A stretch of 64,000 bases of DNA from Mesorhizobium sp. B4-1-4 (lineage in GTDB: Bacteria; Pseudomonadota; Alphaproteobacteria; Rhizobiales; Rhizobiaceae). The position numbers were made by a program, and so were the translations under genes. Numbering within the stretch: position 1 is the first letter of the stretch; every line of letters starts with the position of its first letter. The stretch spans positions 2,604,001 to 2,668,000 of the forward strand of contig NZ_CP083950.1 of NCBI RefSeq assembly GCF_006439395.2, in the 5' to 3' direction. This document shows, piece after piece, positions 42,391 through 50,510 of this stretch. The notes beneath the pieces were generated by a model. That model saw only the letters and a list, made by a program, of their open reading frames with translations, was not told where the DNA came from and made no database searches.

Positions 42391-42525
42391 TTATGGGGAA
42401 GGCAGATCGCCGCTCACGATCGGATGGGAGGTCTCGAACCCGAAACTCTTCGGCGCCATCAGCATCAAGGCGATCACGATGGCGATGGAAGCAAGAAACG
42501 TGGCGGTGATGACAATATCTCTCAC
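42391..42525 (-). CDS. Small single-helix membrane protein
   Basis: A 44-residue protein, too short for usual gene calling: GTG start, then RDIVITATFLASIAIVIALMLM, a membrane helix, then the polar tail APKSFGFETSHPIVSGDLPSP. The ribosome site GAAAGGAAC lies 5-10 bases before the GTG. The hydrophobic stretch with a clean start and stop supports a real gene, but there is no family recognition. It may be an inner-membrane small protein. Confidence 0.5.
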   Translation of the reverse strand: MRDIVITATFLASIAIVIALMLMAPKSFGFETSHPIVSGDLPSP

Positions 42526-42612
42526 GATCCGTTCCTTTCAAATCCAATTGTCAAAAGAAACGTTTGGCATTGTACGAGGTTCCTCCGCCCAGCAATGCAG
42601 ACGAATTGGCTT

Positions 42613-42909
42613 TTACTTCTGGGGCGGCTGCGCCGGCACTTCGCCCGGCTTGATGATCGGTGTATTGCCTTCGTCAGGCGCCGGCGTGGCCATGCCCTGG
42701 TCGCCGGTGGGCGGCGGCTTCAGCACGCCGCCGCAATCATTGAGTTTTTCGGTCAAATTGCCGCCGCCAAGCGGCTGTTTGCCGCCTTGATCCGTCTGTG
42801 CACGGCACTTGTCGGTCTGTTTCGCCTGGCTGTCGGTGTTCGGCTGCGTCTGCGCCGCCGCCGGCATTGCCAGCGCCAACATCAGGGACGCGATGGCGAG
42901 AGGTTTCAT
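42613..42909 (-). CDS. Small secreted Pro/Gln-rich protein
   Basis: A 98-residue protein. Signal peptide MKPLAIASLMLALAMPAAAQ, then a low-complexity polar mature part with two cysteines (DKCRAQTD and LNDCGGVL) and a proline-rich end (KPPPTGDQGM, IIKPGEVPAQPPQK). It resembles the secreted protein at 29413 in style: short, exported, two cysteines. AGGAGG lies 5 bases before the start. Function unknown. Confidence 0.65.
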   Translation of the reverse strand: MKPLAIASLMLALAMPAAAQTQPNTDSQAKQTDKCRAQTDQGGKQPLGGGNLTEKLNDCGGVLKPPPTGDQGMATPAPDEGNTPIIKPGEVPAQPPQK

Positions 42910-43206
42910 CCCGGCCTCCTTTTCTAACGCGGCCGCCCACGGCGGCCTTCCTTTCGCAGGAACAACGTCCATCGGCCGAAAAGGTTGGCCACTTCCCTCC
43001 CGCCAGCTGGAAGCGTCGCTGGCGCCGGCAAGGCCGTCAGCCGATCCGGACAACGCGCGGCCGTCACGTTGACTGAAGGCATGCCTGGCCCTACTCGCCG
43101 ACCGCGTCCGCAACAGCGTGCCGGGAACCCGAGGCCAGGGCATCATGCCCATGCGGCCATGTCTGATCTGATGTGGTGCAAGTTTTCGCAACGGGCCATG
43201 GCCGGG

Positions 43207-43377
43207 TCAGCAAGATCTTACCGCGTCATCCTCGGACGTCGTGGCAGGCGGATCGGCCCTTTGCGGGCATTCCTCGTAGCGGTGGTCGCGACCGCCGCAG
43301 AAGGAACAGCACATAGCTTCGCGGCCTTCATTTCCGGGCCGCCATTGGGGTGTTTCGTAAGGCTTCCTGCCGTCCAT
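43207..43377 (-). CDS. Candidate small zinc-knuckle (CCHC) protein
   Basis: A frame of 56 residues or more that contains CSFCGGRDHRYEEC, an exact Cys-x2-Cys-x4-His-x4-Cys zinc knuckle, within EGREAMCCSFCGGRDHRYEECPQRADPP. The start shown (MDGRKPYETP) is one of three candidates (others at 43398 and 43425); none has a strong ribosome site. Zinc knuckles bind single-stranded nucleic acid and are rare in bacteria. The exact motif spacing makes the call worth recording, but this could be chance. Confidence 0.4.
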   Translation of the reverse strand: MDGRKPYETPQWRPGNEGREAMCCSFCGGRDHRYEECPQRADPPATTSEDDAVRSC

Positions 43378-43581
43378 GCCCAGCAATGCGCGAGGCATGA
43401 TTTGGTTGCGCGGGAGCCCCGCCATGCGCAACGCACAGCCTGTCGCGGAACTGGCGGACAGATAATGGGTTTTATGCGACAATGCATGTCCGCTCGGGCA
43501 ACTCCCGGAAGGTGTGAAGCGGTCTTGCGCCCGCAGTTGCCTCGAGAGCCCGACACCGCGTCAGAACCAAGAGAAACCGCC

Positions 43582-43878
43582 ATGTCCGCTCGCGTTCGAA
43601 TCCTGTTGATGACCCTGGTCCCCATGCTCGCGGCGACCAATCTGGCCGAGGCCCGGCCCGACAGCCGCGGCATGAGCTGCACCGAGATCCGCGCCATGAT
43701 CCAGAGCCATCGCGCCGTGGTGCTGACCACTGGTCCGAACACCTATGACCGCTATGTCAGGCAGTTCGGCAATGAATGCGACTGGCCGGAAGTGCCGATG
43801 TCGGCCTATATCCCGTCCCGCGACGGGCATTGCCCGGTCTATCACTGCGAAGAGCCGGTCAACAACTTCCCGAATTGA
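43582..43878 (+). CDS. Small secreted cysteine-containing protein
   Basis: A 98-residue exported protein. MSARVRILLMTLVPMLAATNLAEARP is a signal peptide; the mature part holds four cysteines (GMSCTEIR, NECDWPEV, GHCPVYHCEEP) and a conserved-looking NTYDRYVRQFGNECDW. The cysteines could form two disulphides in the periplasm. The long open frame upstream (from 42985) lacks coding features and is spurious. Family not recognised. A REP-like palindrome lies just upstream. Confidence 0.65.
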   Translation: MSARVRILLMTLVPMLAATNLAEARPDSRGMSCTEIRAMIQSHRAVVLTTGPNTYDRYVRQFGNECDWPEVPMSAYIPSRDGHCPVYHCEEPVNNFPN

Positions 43879-43915
43879 CGCTCCGCCGCGCCGGCGTCAT
43901 AACCGTTCTCGCTTC

Positions 43916-43989
43916 TCCCGCTTCGTCTAATGGTAGGACAGCGCCCTTTGAAGGCGTGAATCGTGGTTCGAGCCCATGAGCGGGAACCA
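43916..43989 (+). tRNA. tRNA-Gln (anticodon UUG), CCA encoded
   Basis: A full cloverleaf is visible. Acceptor TCCCGCT pairs with AGCGGGA; the D arm is GTCTAATGGTAGGAC; anticodon stem GCGCC/GGCGT encloses CTTTGAA with anticodon TTG; the T arm is CGTGG-TTCGAGC-CCATG; discriminator A and CCA follow. The D-arm sequence is typical of alphaproteobacterial tRNA-Gln, but the acceptor stem (U1-A72, C2-G71, C3-G70) differs from the common TGGGGCG type. Confidence 0.88.
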
Positions 43990-44090
43990 GCCCTTCATCA
44001 GGGCAGCACCGGTTTTGCGCCGCCCCTCCTGAAACCATTCGATGGACCCGGCGTTGACGATTGGGGGCATGGCTAGACAGGAGACATTCC

Positions 44091-44294
44091 ATGACCGTCA
44101 ACTGCCGTATATCCATCGACAACCGGCCGGCCACCAACGCCATTTTCCAGGCGGTGCCGCGGATTGGAGAAAGGGTTTCCTTGTCGGTCGACGGAAGTCC
44201 CCAGGACCTGCGGGTCTCGCGCGTCGTGCACGTCCCCGACGGCAAACTGGAAGCTGCCGCGATCATCGTCGAGGTGACGACCAACATCCTTTGA
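44091..44294 (+). CDS. Conserved hypothetical small beta-rich protein
   Basis: A 67-residue protein, MTVNCRISIDNRPATNAIFQAVPRIGERVSLSVDGSPQDLRVSRVVHVPDGKLEAAAIIVEVTTNIL. The alternating hydrophobic pattern suggests a small beta barrel, with PRIGERVSL...GSPQDLRVSRVVH like a KOW or PilZ-type strand pair. Family not recognised. A REP-like palindrome follows immediately. Confidence 0.55.
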   Translation: MTVNCRISIDNRPATNAIFQAVPRIGERVSLSVDGSPQDLRVSRVVHVPDGKLEAAAIIVEVTTNIL

Positions 44295-44460
44295 AGCATT
44301 CCAGGAAAAGCGTGAAACGGTTTTGCGACCGCAATTGCGTCAAACAGGCCTTGAGCCATGCCACGGGCGGATGCTCCCTGGCCTCACGCTAGAGTGATTG
44401 CAGGCATGAAACCACCTGCCGCGGTATGCGTTCTAAGCCCGCAACCTTGTCGAGGTTCCA

Positions 44461-44706
44461 ATGCAAACCGCGTGGTTTTCCAAGCCCGTGGTGGTTTCGG
44501 TCGGCGTCACCGGGGCCACCCGCAACCTGTCCAATACACAGCAGGCCATCGAATTGCTGACGACACATTGGCGCGACGCCGGTAGCCCGAAGCATCAGTC
44601 GGCACTGCGCGCCTGCCGCCGTGCGACAAGTGGCGACGTCTCTCCCGATACTGCCAGGGAAGCTTTCGTCGAGGCCGCGCGCGAGGCGCATATCCTGGTC
44701 GAGTGA
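44461..44706 (+). CDS. DUF982 small protein, copy 3
   Basis: An 81-residue DUF982 protein: FSKPVVVSVGVTGATRNLSNTQQAIELLTTHWRDAGSPKHQSALRACRRATSGDVSPDTAREAFVEAAREAHILVE. The conserved C-terminal TAREAFVEAAREAxIL matches the other two copies in this window. Function unknown. It begins 2.2 kb from the tandem pair, beyond the tRNA gene. Confidence 0.75.
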   Translation: MQTAWFSKPVVVSVGVTGATRNLSNTQQAIELLTTHWRDAGSPKHQSALRACRRATSGDVSPDTAREAFVEAAREAHILVE

Positions 44707-44904
44707 GTTGCCCCGCCACTCGTCTTGGCGCCGAGGCGGGCTGTTGGAACGGCCTTTCGAATGGTCCGTCCCACCCCGCCGGCCTGGTTTCGCGAGGCAC
44801 TCACGGATCGTCGCCATCGTTCACAATGTCGTGACCAATGGAACTGCCTGAAACCACAGGCGTTTTTTTCGCAGACGTTTGTCAGGCAACATCAGGAGGC
44901 GTCT

Positions 44905-45135
44905 ATGCGTGTCATGAACCTCGTCACTCTCGCCCTCATCATCCTTGGCGGTCTCAACTGGCTGGTCATGGGTTTGACGGGCCATGACGTGATCGGCATG
45001 GTTTTCGGGGGAGCTACCCTGGCTCGCCTGGCCTATGTAATCATCGGCCTTGCCGCCATATGGCAGTTGATGCCGGGATTCCAGAGCTTCACGGTTGGAG
45101 AAGTCGATGCCGAAAGGCATCTCCATCATCCGTGA
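44905..45135 (+). CDS. DUF378 membrane protein
   Basis: A 76-residue protein with two membrane segments. MRVMNLVTLALIILGGLNWLVMGLTGHDVIGMVFGG and LARLAYVIIGLAAIWQLMP are the DUF378 pattern (GGLNWGLxG...GxxxLxRxxYxxxGxxxxxxL). AGGAGG lies 6 bases before the ATG, and the longer upstream frame is spurious. Small inner-membrane protein of unknown function found widely in bacteria. Confidence 0.85.
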   Translation: MRVMNLVTLALIILGGLNWLVMGLTGHDVIGMVFGGATLARLAYVIIGLAAIWQLMPGFQSFTVGEVDAERHLHHP

Positions 45136-45272
45136 CCGGTAAGGTGGGGCGGTGGGAAGCCCGCCGCCCCACCCGTATGAGGCCGCTTAAGCGGCACTGA
45201 ACAAAACCGTGATTGCCCCGTCGCGACCGACACGGCTCCCGACGGCCAGACCAGCGTCAACCGGGACGCTCT

Positions 45273-46379
45273 TCAGGGGCCGAAGCCCGCCGCGGCGTCG
45301 TTGTCGGCCTCGGAGCCGACTTGCGGCACGATAATCGAGGTCAGCGGCGCGTTGAGACGCCAACTGAGATGACCGGGCAATCGCTCCAGGACGGCGGAGC
45401 CGCCGAGTGACTGCGGCGCTACCCGCTTCAGCACGACCGTGCCGAAACCCTTGCGCGCGGTCTCGTCGCGCCTGGTTCCTGGGCGGGGCTTGGATGTCTC
45501 CTCCCACAATAGCTGGAATTCCCGTTCGCCTGAAGCACGCGAACCCTGGTCACCCGGGCCGATCGTCCAGGTGATCTCGACCCGGCCCTCTTCGGTGCCC
45601 AGCGCGCCGTATTTGGACGAATTCGTGCCAAGCTCATGGAAAGCCATGCCGAGATTCTGCACCGCGTTCGACTGCAGCGTCAGAACCGGGCCGGAGAGCG
45701 TTATCTGTTCCTCGCGGCCGAAAGGCTTCAAATGTTCCTGGATCAAGTCGAAGAGGCTGGCGCCCGCCCATTCCGAGGTCACAAGCAGGTCATGTGAGCG
45801 CGACAGCGCCATGATGCGGGCACGGATCAGTTCCTCGAACTCACGCGGATCGCTCGAACGCTTGCTCGTCTCCCTCACCATCGACAGGATGACGGCGAAC
45901 TGGTTCTTGACGCGATGGTTGACCTCGCGCATCAGCAGCCTGATCCGGCGCTCGCTCTCCTTGGCGGCGGAAATGTCGCGCGCGATCTTCGAGGCGCCGA
46001 CGATCTCGCCATGCGCGTTCTTGATCGGCGACACGGTCAGCGAGACGGCGATGAGCACGCCATCCTTGCGCCGCCGGGTCGTCTCATAGCTTGCCACCTG
46101 TCCGCCACTGCGAACCCGGCTGATGATCTCGGTTTCCTCGCCCTTGAGGTGATCGGGGATAAGCATGAGGATCGATTGGCCGATCGCTTCCTCGGCGCTG
46201 TAGCCGAACATGCGCTCGGCCGCCGAGTTCCAGCTGGTGATGATGCTGTTGAGATCCTTGCTGATGATGGCGTCGAAGGAGGAATCGACAATGGCCGCGA
46301 GACGCGCATCGGCGGTCGCGTCCTGCCTCTCATCGTCCACAATGCCGGTTACCGCCGCCACGATTTCGCTCATTGCCAT
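45273..46379 (-). CDS. PAS-domain HWE-family sensor histidine kinase
   Basis: A 368-residue soluble sensor kinase. Residues about 25-140 are one PAS domain (AIVDSSFDAIISKDLNSIITSWNSAAERMFGYSAEEAIGQ...EIVGASKIARDISAAK). The phosphoacceptor is the histidine in LMREVNHRVKNQFAVILSMV, and the ATP domain has FHELGTNSSKYGAL and the WEE-like LLWEETS typical of the HWE subfamily, common in Rhizobiales and often linked to light or general stress signalling. No PAS cofactor cysteine (NCRFLQ) is present, so it is not a LOV kinase. No response regulator is adjacent. Confidence 0.88.
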   Translation of the reverse strand: MAMSEIVAAVTGIVDDERQDATADARLAAIVDSSFDAIISKDLNSIITSWNSAAERMFGYSAEEAIGQSILMLIPDHLKGEETEIISRVRSGGQVASYETTRRRKDGVLIAVSLTVSPIKNAHGEIVGASKIARDISAAKESERRIRLLMREVNHRVKNQFAVILSMVRETSKRSSDPREFEELIRARIMALSRSHDLLVTSEWAGASLFDLIQEHLKPFGREEQITLSGPVLTLQSNAVQNLGMAFHELGTNSSKYGALGTEEGRVEITWTIGPGDQGSRASGEREFQLLWEETSKPRPGTRRDETARKGFGTVVLKRVAPQSLGGSAVLERLPGHLSWRLNAPLTSIIVPQVGSEADNDAAAGFGP

Positions 46380-46448
46380 GAGGTAGCGCGCAAACGGATC
46401 AAGGCAATCGCTCCCCGTGCAGTTGGCGCATGTCAGCCGAAGCGCCCC

Positions 46449-46715
46449 TCACTCCGACGACCGATCGGCCGCTTTACCGGGCTGATCGGTTACCTTGCCG
46501 TTCCCGCTGTCGGGCATGAGAACGCCGAATTCCTGTGACTTGACGCCATGCTCCGCCGTCAGGAAGCCTTCGGAGGCAAGACCGCGCCGCAGCAACTCCC
46601 TGACCGCCGCCGAACGGCTCGGCATGCGCTTTTCGAAGCGCCAGTTTTCCAGGGCCGCCAGCTCGTCCGCGGTGAGCATGATCTGCAATCGTTCCGGGCG
46701 TTCCAGTTCAGCCAT
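46449..46715 (-). CDS. Ribbon-helix-helix DNA-binding protein
   Basis: An 88-residue protein whose first 55 residues are a ribbon-helix-helix domain: RPERLQIMLTADELAALENWRFEKRMPSRSAAVRELLRRGLASEG. The strand RLQIML and the two following helices match CopG/MetJ-type repressors. The tail is polar. No toxin gene lies beside it. The AT-rich stretch upstream (46741-46790) with two TAGTTAG repeats may be its operator. Confidence 0.78.
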   Translation of the reverse strand: MAELERPERLQIMLTADELAALENWRFEKRMPSRSAAVRELLRRGLASEGFLTAEHGVKSQEFGVLMPDSGNGKVTDQPGKAADRSSE

Positions 46716-46987
46716 TGCGCGTTTCCTCGCTCAGGACTAAAAATACGCTTAGTTAGTATTTATCTCATTTAGCTCATAGTTAGGATTGCTCCCATCCTGC
46801 GTCAAGTCCTGCCAATGGGTGAACAGCGCAACCCGCGCATGATGGGGATCAGACGTTGGTTGCACGTTTGCATGAATGTGCTAACTGGCTGATTTATTTG
46901 CACATTTTCAAATTTCCACTTGTCAGGGGTCGGCCATGGGTGCATGCTCCCACCAAAATAGAAACCGATCGCCTGTGGGAGGCTTCG

Positions 46988-47293
46988 ATGCGGTACAACT
47001 TCTCCATGCGCCTGCGCGATGACGTCAATTCGGCCGTCCGGACGGCATTCCACAGGGGCATCGTCAACATCACCGCGGTGGCCGAGCAGGTCAGGGTCAG
47101 GAACCTTGTGGAAAACGTCGCCCTTGAGGATATCGAATATCTGGTCCTGCAGGCCGCCCAACTGTTTGGCGCGCCGATAGAATTCGACGCTCAAGGCAAT
47201 GGATTGGCTTTGCCTGGAAATGGTTTCGCCGAGGATGGTGGCGAGGGCGCGATGGTCCCGCCCGATCTTCGTCAACATGTCTCGGTGCAATAG
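46988..47293 (+). CDS. Hypothetical small protein
   Basis: A 101-residue soluble protein: MRYNFSMRLRDDVNSAVRTAFHRGIVNITAVAEQVRVRNLVENVALEDIEYLVLQAAQLFGAPIEFD, mostly helical, then a polar tail. GGGAGG 6 bases before the ATG supports this start over a longer frame from 46856. No family was recognised. The upstream 130 bases are AT-rich (promoter-like). Confidence 0.55.
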   Translation: MRYNFSMRLRDDVNSAVRTAFHRGIVNITAVAEQVRVRNLVENVALEDIEYLVLQAAQLFGAPIEFDAQGNGLALPGNGFAEDGGEGAMVPPDLRQHVSVQ

Positions 47294-47456
47294 TCCGGCG
47301 AACGCCAAATCGGGCGGCGGGTCAAGGCGCTGGGCAAATGGACACCGCCGCCGCCGGCCTGCCACTTCTATTGCCCAGCCGGCCTTCAAACTGCTGGTCG
47401 ATGCCTTGCGCTACCAGCCATGACCGGGAGGACATGCTCCCGAACGGGATCGACCG

Positions 47457-48536
47457 TCAGCGCGTCGCATACCTGGCCAGCGCGTGCTCGATCAGCACGT
47501 CGATGATCTGGCTGTAGCCGATGCCCGTTGCCGCCAGCGCCTTGGCGTACATCGAAATGTCGGTGAAGCCGGGAAGCGTGTTGACCTCGTTGACCAGCAG
47601 CGAACCGTCGGCGCGCAGGAAGAAATCGACGCGTGCCATGGCCTCGCAGCCGAGCGCCCGGAAAGCCCGCGTGGCCCTGTCCCTCGCCCCGTCGGCAATC
47701 GCGGCCGGCACATCGGCGGGCACCTTGACCACCGCGCCGTCGGCGTCGAGATATTTCGCCTCATAGGTGTAGAAGCCATGTTTGCCGGCCGGGATGATCT
47801 CGCCGGGCAGCGACACCGTGAGCGAGCCGTCGGCCCGCTCCAGCACCGAACACTCGATCTCGCGCCCTTCGACGAACTCCTCGACCAGCACCTTGCCGTC
47901 GTAGCGGAAAGCCGTTTCGACGGCCTCGTCGAAACCGTCCCTGTCATTCACCTTGCTCACCCCGAAGGACGAGCCCTGGCGCGCCGGCTTGGCGAAGAAC
48001 GGCAGTCCAAGCATCCCGGCGATCTCCTGGAACGAACCGACATCGTTTCGATGCACGGTGACGGAGCGGGCAACCGCAAGCCCCGCCTCGCGCATCAGCC
48101 GCTTGGCGACATCCTTGTCCATGGCGGCGGCCGAGGCGAGGATGCCGCAGCCGACATAGGCGACATCGGCAATTTCGGCGTAGCCCTGCACCGAGCCATC
48201 CTCGCCGAACGGACCGTGCAGCACAGGAAAGACAACTTCGACCGGCGGCAGTTCAGGCTGCGCTCCATCCTGCGGCGCGGCCACCAGCCTGCCCTTGCCG
48301 CCGGGCAGCAGCGCGACCTCGAGGCCATCCTCCGACAGCGGAGCCCCTGCCCCGTCGCCGATGGCATCGGACGACGGTTGCAGCAGCCATTTGCCCTCCC
48401 TGGAAATGCCGATCGGGACCACTTCGTAGCGCGTCCGGTCGATCGCCTTCAGCACATTGGCCGCCGACAGGCGCGAGACGTCATGCTCGGCCGAGCGTCC
48501 GCCATAGAGGATGGCAACCCTGATCTTGTCCTTCAT
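47457..48536 (-). CDS. ddl: D-alanine--D-alanine ligase-type ATP-grasp enzyme
   Basis: A 359-residue ATP-grasp ligase. GGRSAEHDVSRLSAANVL near the start, VFPVLHGPFGEDGSVQG, LPFFAKPARQGSSFGVSKV, FVEGREIECSVLE, YTYEAKY and MARVDFFLRADGSLLVNEVNTLPGFT are all diagnostic of Ddl. The size fits the DdlA (longer) class. It joins two D-alanines, or another D-amino acid pair. It is not near other mur or fts genes but is the last gene of an operon with a C39-like peptidase and an aminotransferase, so a role outside normal wall synthesis is possible. Confidence 0.9.
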   Translation of the reverse strand: MKDKIRVAILYGGRSAEHDVSRLSAANVLKAIDRTRYEVVPIGISREGKWLLQPSSDAIGDGAGAPLSEDGLEVALLPGGKGRLVAAPQDGAQPELPPVEVVFPVLHGPFGEDGSVQGYAEIADVAYVGCGILASAAAMDKDVAKRLMREAGLAVARSVTVHRNDVGSFQEIAGMLGLPFFAKPARQGSSFGVSKVNDRDGFDEAVETAFRYDGKVLVEEFVEGREIECSVLERADGSLTVSLPGEIIPAGKHGFYTYEAKYLDADGAVVKVPADVPAAIADGARDRATRAFRALGCEAMARVDFFLRADGSLLVNEVNTLPGFTDISMYAKALAATGIGYSQIIDVLIEHALARYATR

Positions 48537-48551
48537 GGAAATCCCTCGAAC

Positions 48552-49169
48552 TCAAATGGCGACGGCAATGCCGCGATTGGCAAAGAAGCGGTCGAAATCG
48601 GATGGCGCCAACACTGCGTTTGCCTGTGTGGCGCTGGTATGGCCGGACGGGTTGTGGAAGCGAAAACCCTGATCGGATGCCGAAGTGACCAGCACCAGGT
48701 GACCGCCCTTCGATCGCGGCTCGCGCTCGGGCCAGCGGATCGAGCTGCTGACCGAGGCGATGAAGAAGCGCGAGCGGGTAAGGATCGCCGGAATGTCCGC
48801 TGTCGCGACACCGGTCATCGCCTCGGCGTCCAGGCCGAACTCCGCCTTCACGAAAGTGACGAAGGGCGCGTAGATCAGCCCCTTGATCGATCCCTCGCTG
48901 ACGACATAGCCGCCATATCCAGTGCATTGCCTGGCGAGTTCGACCGTCGGCACGATCTCGCCGCGCGTCGCCAGGATCATCTTGAGACACGCCATGCCGC
49001 AGATGTTGGCGGCCCAGAGAGCGTATTCGTCGAACGTTTCAGCACCCGAACCCCGCCACAACGGATCCCGCCGCAGCGCGATGTCGGCCCCTTCGGCGAG
49101 CACGGCCAGTGTCATGTCGGGCGTCTCCCATTGGCTGAAAAACGGTACGGCTTCAGGCAATGGTTTCAT
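48552..49169 (-). CDS. C39-like (papain-fold) cysteine peptidase-family protein
   Basis: A 205-residue cytoplasmic protein without signal peptide. The catalytic cysteine lies in AANICGMACLKMIL (near residue 60), the histidine in SKGGHLVLVTS (near 155) and the Asn/Asp partner in FRFHNPSGH (near 175). This is the C39-like_2 pattern. Such proteins cleave or transfer peptide bonds. GAGGAG lies just before the start. It stands 15 bp before the ddl-type gene and 108 bp after the aminotransferase gene, so the three probably work on one D-amino-acid-containing peptide; this is inferred. Confidence 0.75.
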   Translation of the reverse strand: MKPLPEAVPFFSQWETPDMTLAVLAEGADIALRRDPLWRGSGAETFDEYALWAANICGMACLKMILATRGEIVPTVELARQCTGYGGYVVSEGSIKGLIYAPFVTFVKAEFGLDAEAMTGVATADIPAILTRSRFFIASVSSSIRWPEREPRSKGGHLVLVTSASDQGFRFHNPSGHTSATQANAVLAPSDFDRFFANRGIAVAI

Positions 49170-49277
49170 GCGGCTCCTCGGGTGCGGCCCAATCCAATCT
49201 CGTATACGAGATACGAAGAAAAAAGGCGGCAGCATCAAGGGCACGCACAACGGCCCTGGACCTCTGGCGCGGCGGGA

Positions 49278-50486
49278 TTACCCCTTCAGCAGGGCCGCCA
49301 ACCTTGGGATGCCCTCGGTCACCGCGCGGCGGTCGGCCAGCGTGAAGGACAGCCGCAGCGTGTTGCGTCCGCTGCCGTCGGCATAAAAGGCATTGCCGGG
49401 CACGAAGGCGACGCGCGCCTCCTTCACCGACCGTGCCAGCAGCTCGGTGGCGTCGGTCCCTTCCGGCAACGTCACCCAGACGAACATGCCGCCTTCCGGG
49501 CGGCTCCAGGTCACGCCGTCGGGCATGTTGGCCTCGAGCGCGGCAAGCAGGCCGTCGCGGCGCTCGCGATAGGCGCCGATCAGCTTTTCCACCTGGTCGT
49601 CGAACACCGATTCGGCAACGCGGTGCATGACCAGCTGATTGATCGACGGGCTGTGCAGGTCGGAAGCCTGCTTCATTAGCACCAGCTTCTCCACCACATG
49701 GCGCGGCGCGCACACCCAGCCGACGCGCATGCCCGGCGACAGGATCTTCGAGAACGAGCCGCAATAGAGCGTGCGCGCCTTGTCGATGCCGCCGGACCTG
49801 ATGCAGTCGAGCGCCAGGATCGGCGGCACGCCCTCCCCGTCATAGCGCAACGCGCGGTAGGCGGCATCCTCGATGACGGCGATGTCGAGTTCGCCTGCGA
49901 GGTCGAGCACGGCCTCGCGCTGCTTCCGGTCCAGCGTGTTGCCGGTCGGGTTGGCGAAGTCGGGCACCAGATAGGCGAACTTGACCTTGCCGCCATTCGC
50001 AGCCGCCGCCGCGCGGTAGGCATCAGGCGTCATGTTGCCGCCTTCCGGCCGCAGCCGGTCATAGCGCGGCTCGTAGGCGTTGAAGGCCTGCAGCGCGCCG
50101 AGATAGGTCGGCCATGTCACCAGCGCGGTGTCGCCGGGCGACAGGAACAGCTTGCCGAGATAATCCAGCGCCTGCTGCGAGCCGGAGGTGATGAAGATGT
50201 TGGCTTCGTCGCAGGCGACGCCAAGCTTGCCCATCTGCCCGGCGAGCCAGCGCCGCAGCGGCAGATAGCCTTCCGAGACCTGGTACTGCAGCGCCGCCCC
50301 CGCCTCCGCGCCGCCGAGCACTTCGGCATAGGCATCGCGGATGGCATCGGCCGGAAACAGTGACGGATCGGGGATGCCGCCGGCGAAGGAGATGATATCA
50401 GGCTGGTCGAGCAGCTTCAGCAGTTCGCGGATTTCGGAAGCCTTCATGCGCGAGGAGCGCGAAGCCAACAGGTTCAAAAGGGTCAA
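49278..50486 (-). CDS. PLP-dependent aminotransferase, LysN/MocR-like class I
   Basis: A 402-residue fold-type I aminotransferase. IISFAGGIPDPSLFP near residue 30, TSGSQQALDYLGKLFLSPGD near 110, PDFANPTGNTL near 180, and the PLP lysine in YCGSFSKILSPGMRVGW near 248 are typical of 2-aminoadipate/alpha-amino-acid aminotransferases. The start is TTG with GGGGAGG six bases upstream. A perfect palindrome lies 24 bases upstream of it. It heads an operon with the C39-like and ddl-type genes. Confidence 0.87.
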   Translation of the reverse strand: MTLLNLLASRSSRMKASEIRELLKLLDQPDIISFAGGIPDPSLFPADAIRDAYAEVLGGAEAGAALQYQVSEGYLPLRRWLAGQMGKLGVACDEANIFITSGSQQALDYLGKLFLSPGDTALVTWPTYLGALQAFNAYEPRYDRLRPEGGNMTPDAYRAAAAANGGKVKFAYLVPDFANPTGNTLDRKQREAVLDLAGELDIAVIEDAAYRALRYDGEGVPPILALDCIRSGGIDKARTLYCGSFSKILSPGMRVGWVCAPRHVVEKLVLMKQASDLHSPSINQLVMHRVAESVFDDQVEKLIGAYRERRDGLLAALEANMPDGVTWSRPEGGMFVWVTLPEGTDATELLARSVKEARVAFVPGNAFYADGSGRNTLRLSFTLADRRAVTEGIPRLAALLKG

Positions 50487-50510
50487 GACACGCCTCCCCG
50501 GATGTTTCGA

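Noticed and set aside
42985-43581. N-terminal extension of the secreted protein at 43582
   Set aside because: It would precede a clear signal peptide, has no coding character and crosses a REP-like palindrome.
45273-46379. LOV blue-light kinase
   Set aside because: The PAS domain lacks the conserved photoactive cysteine motif.
47380-47423. PAFKLLVDALRY as the end of a LysR-family regulator gene
   Set aside because: Only about 12 residues fit and no other part of a LysR gene is found nearby; too little to call a pseudogene.
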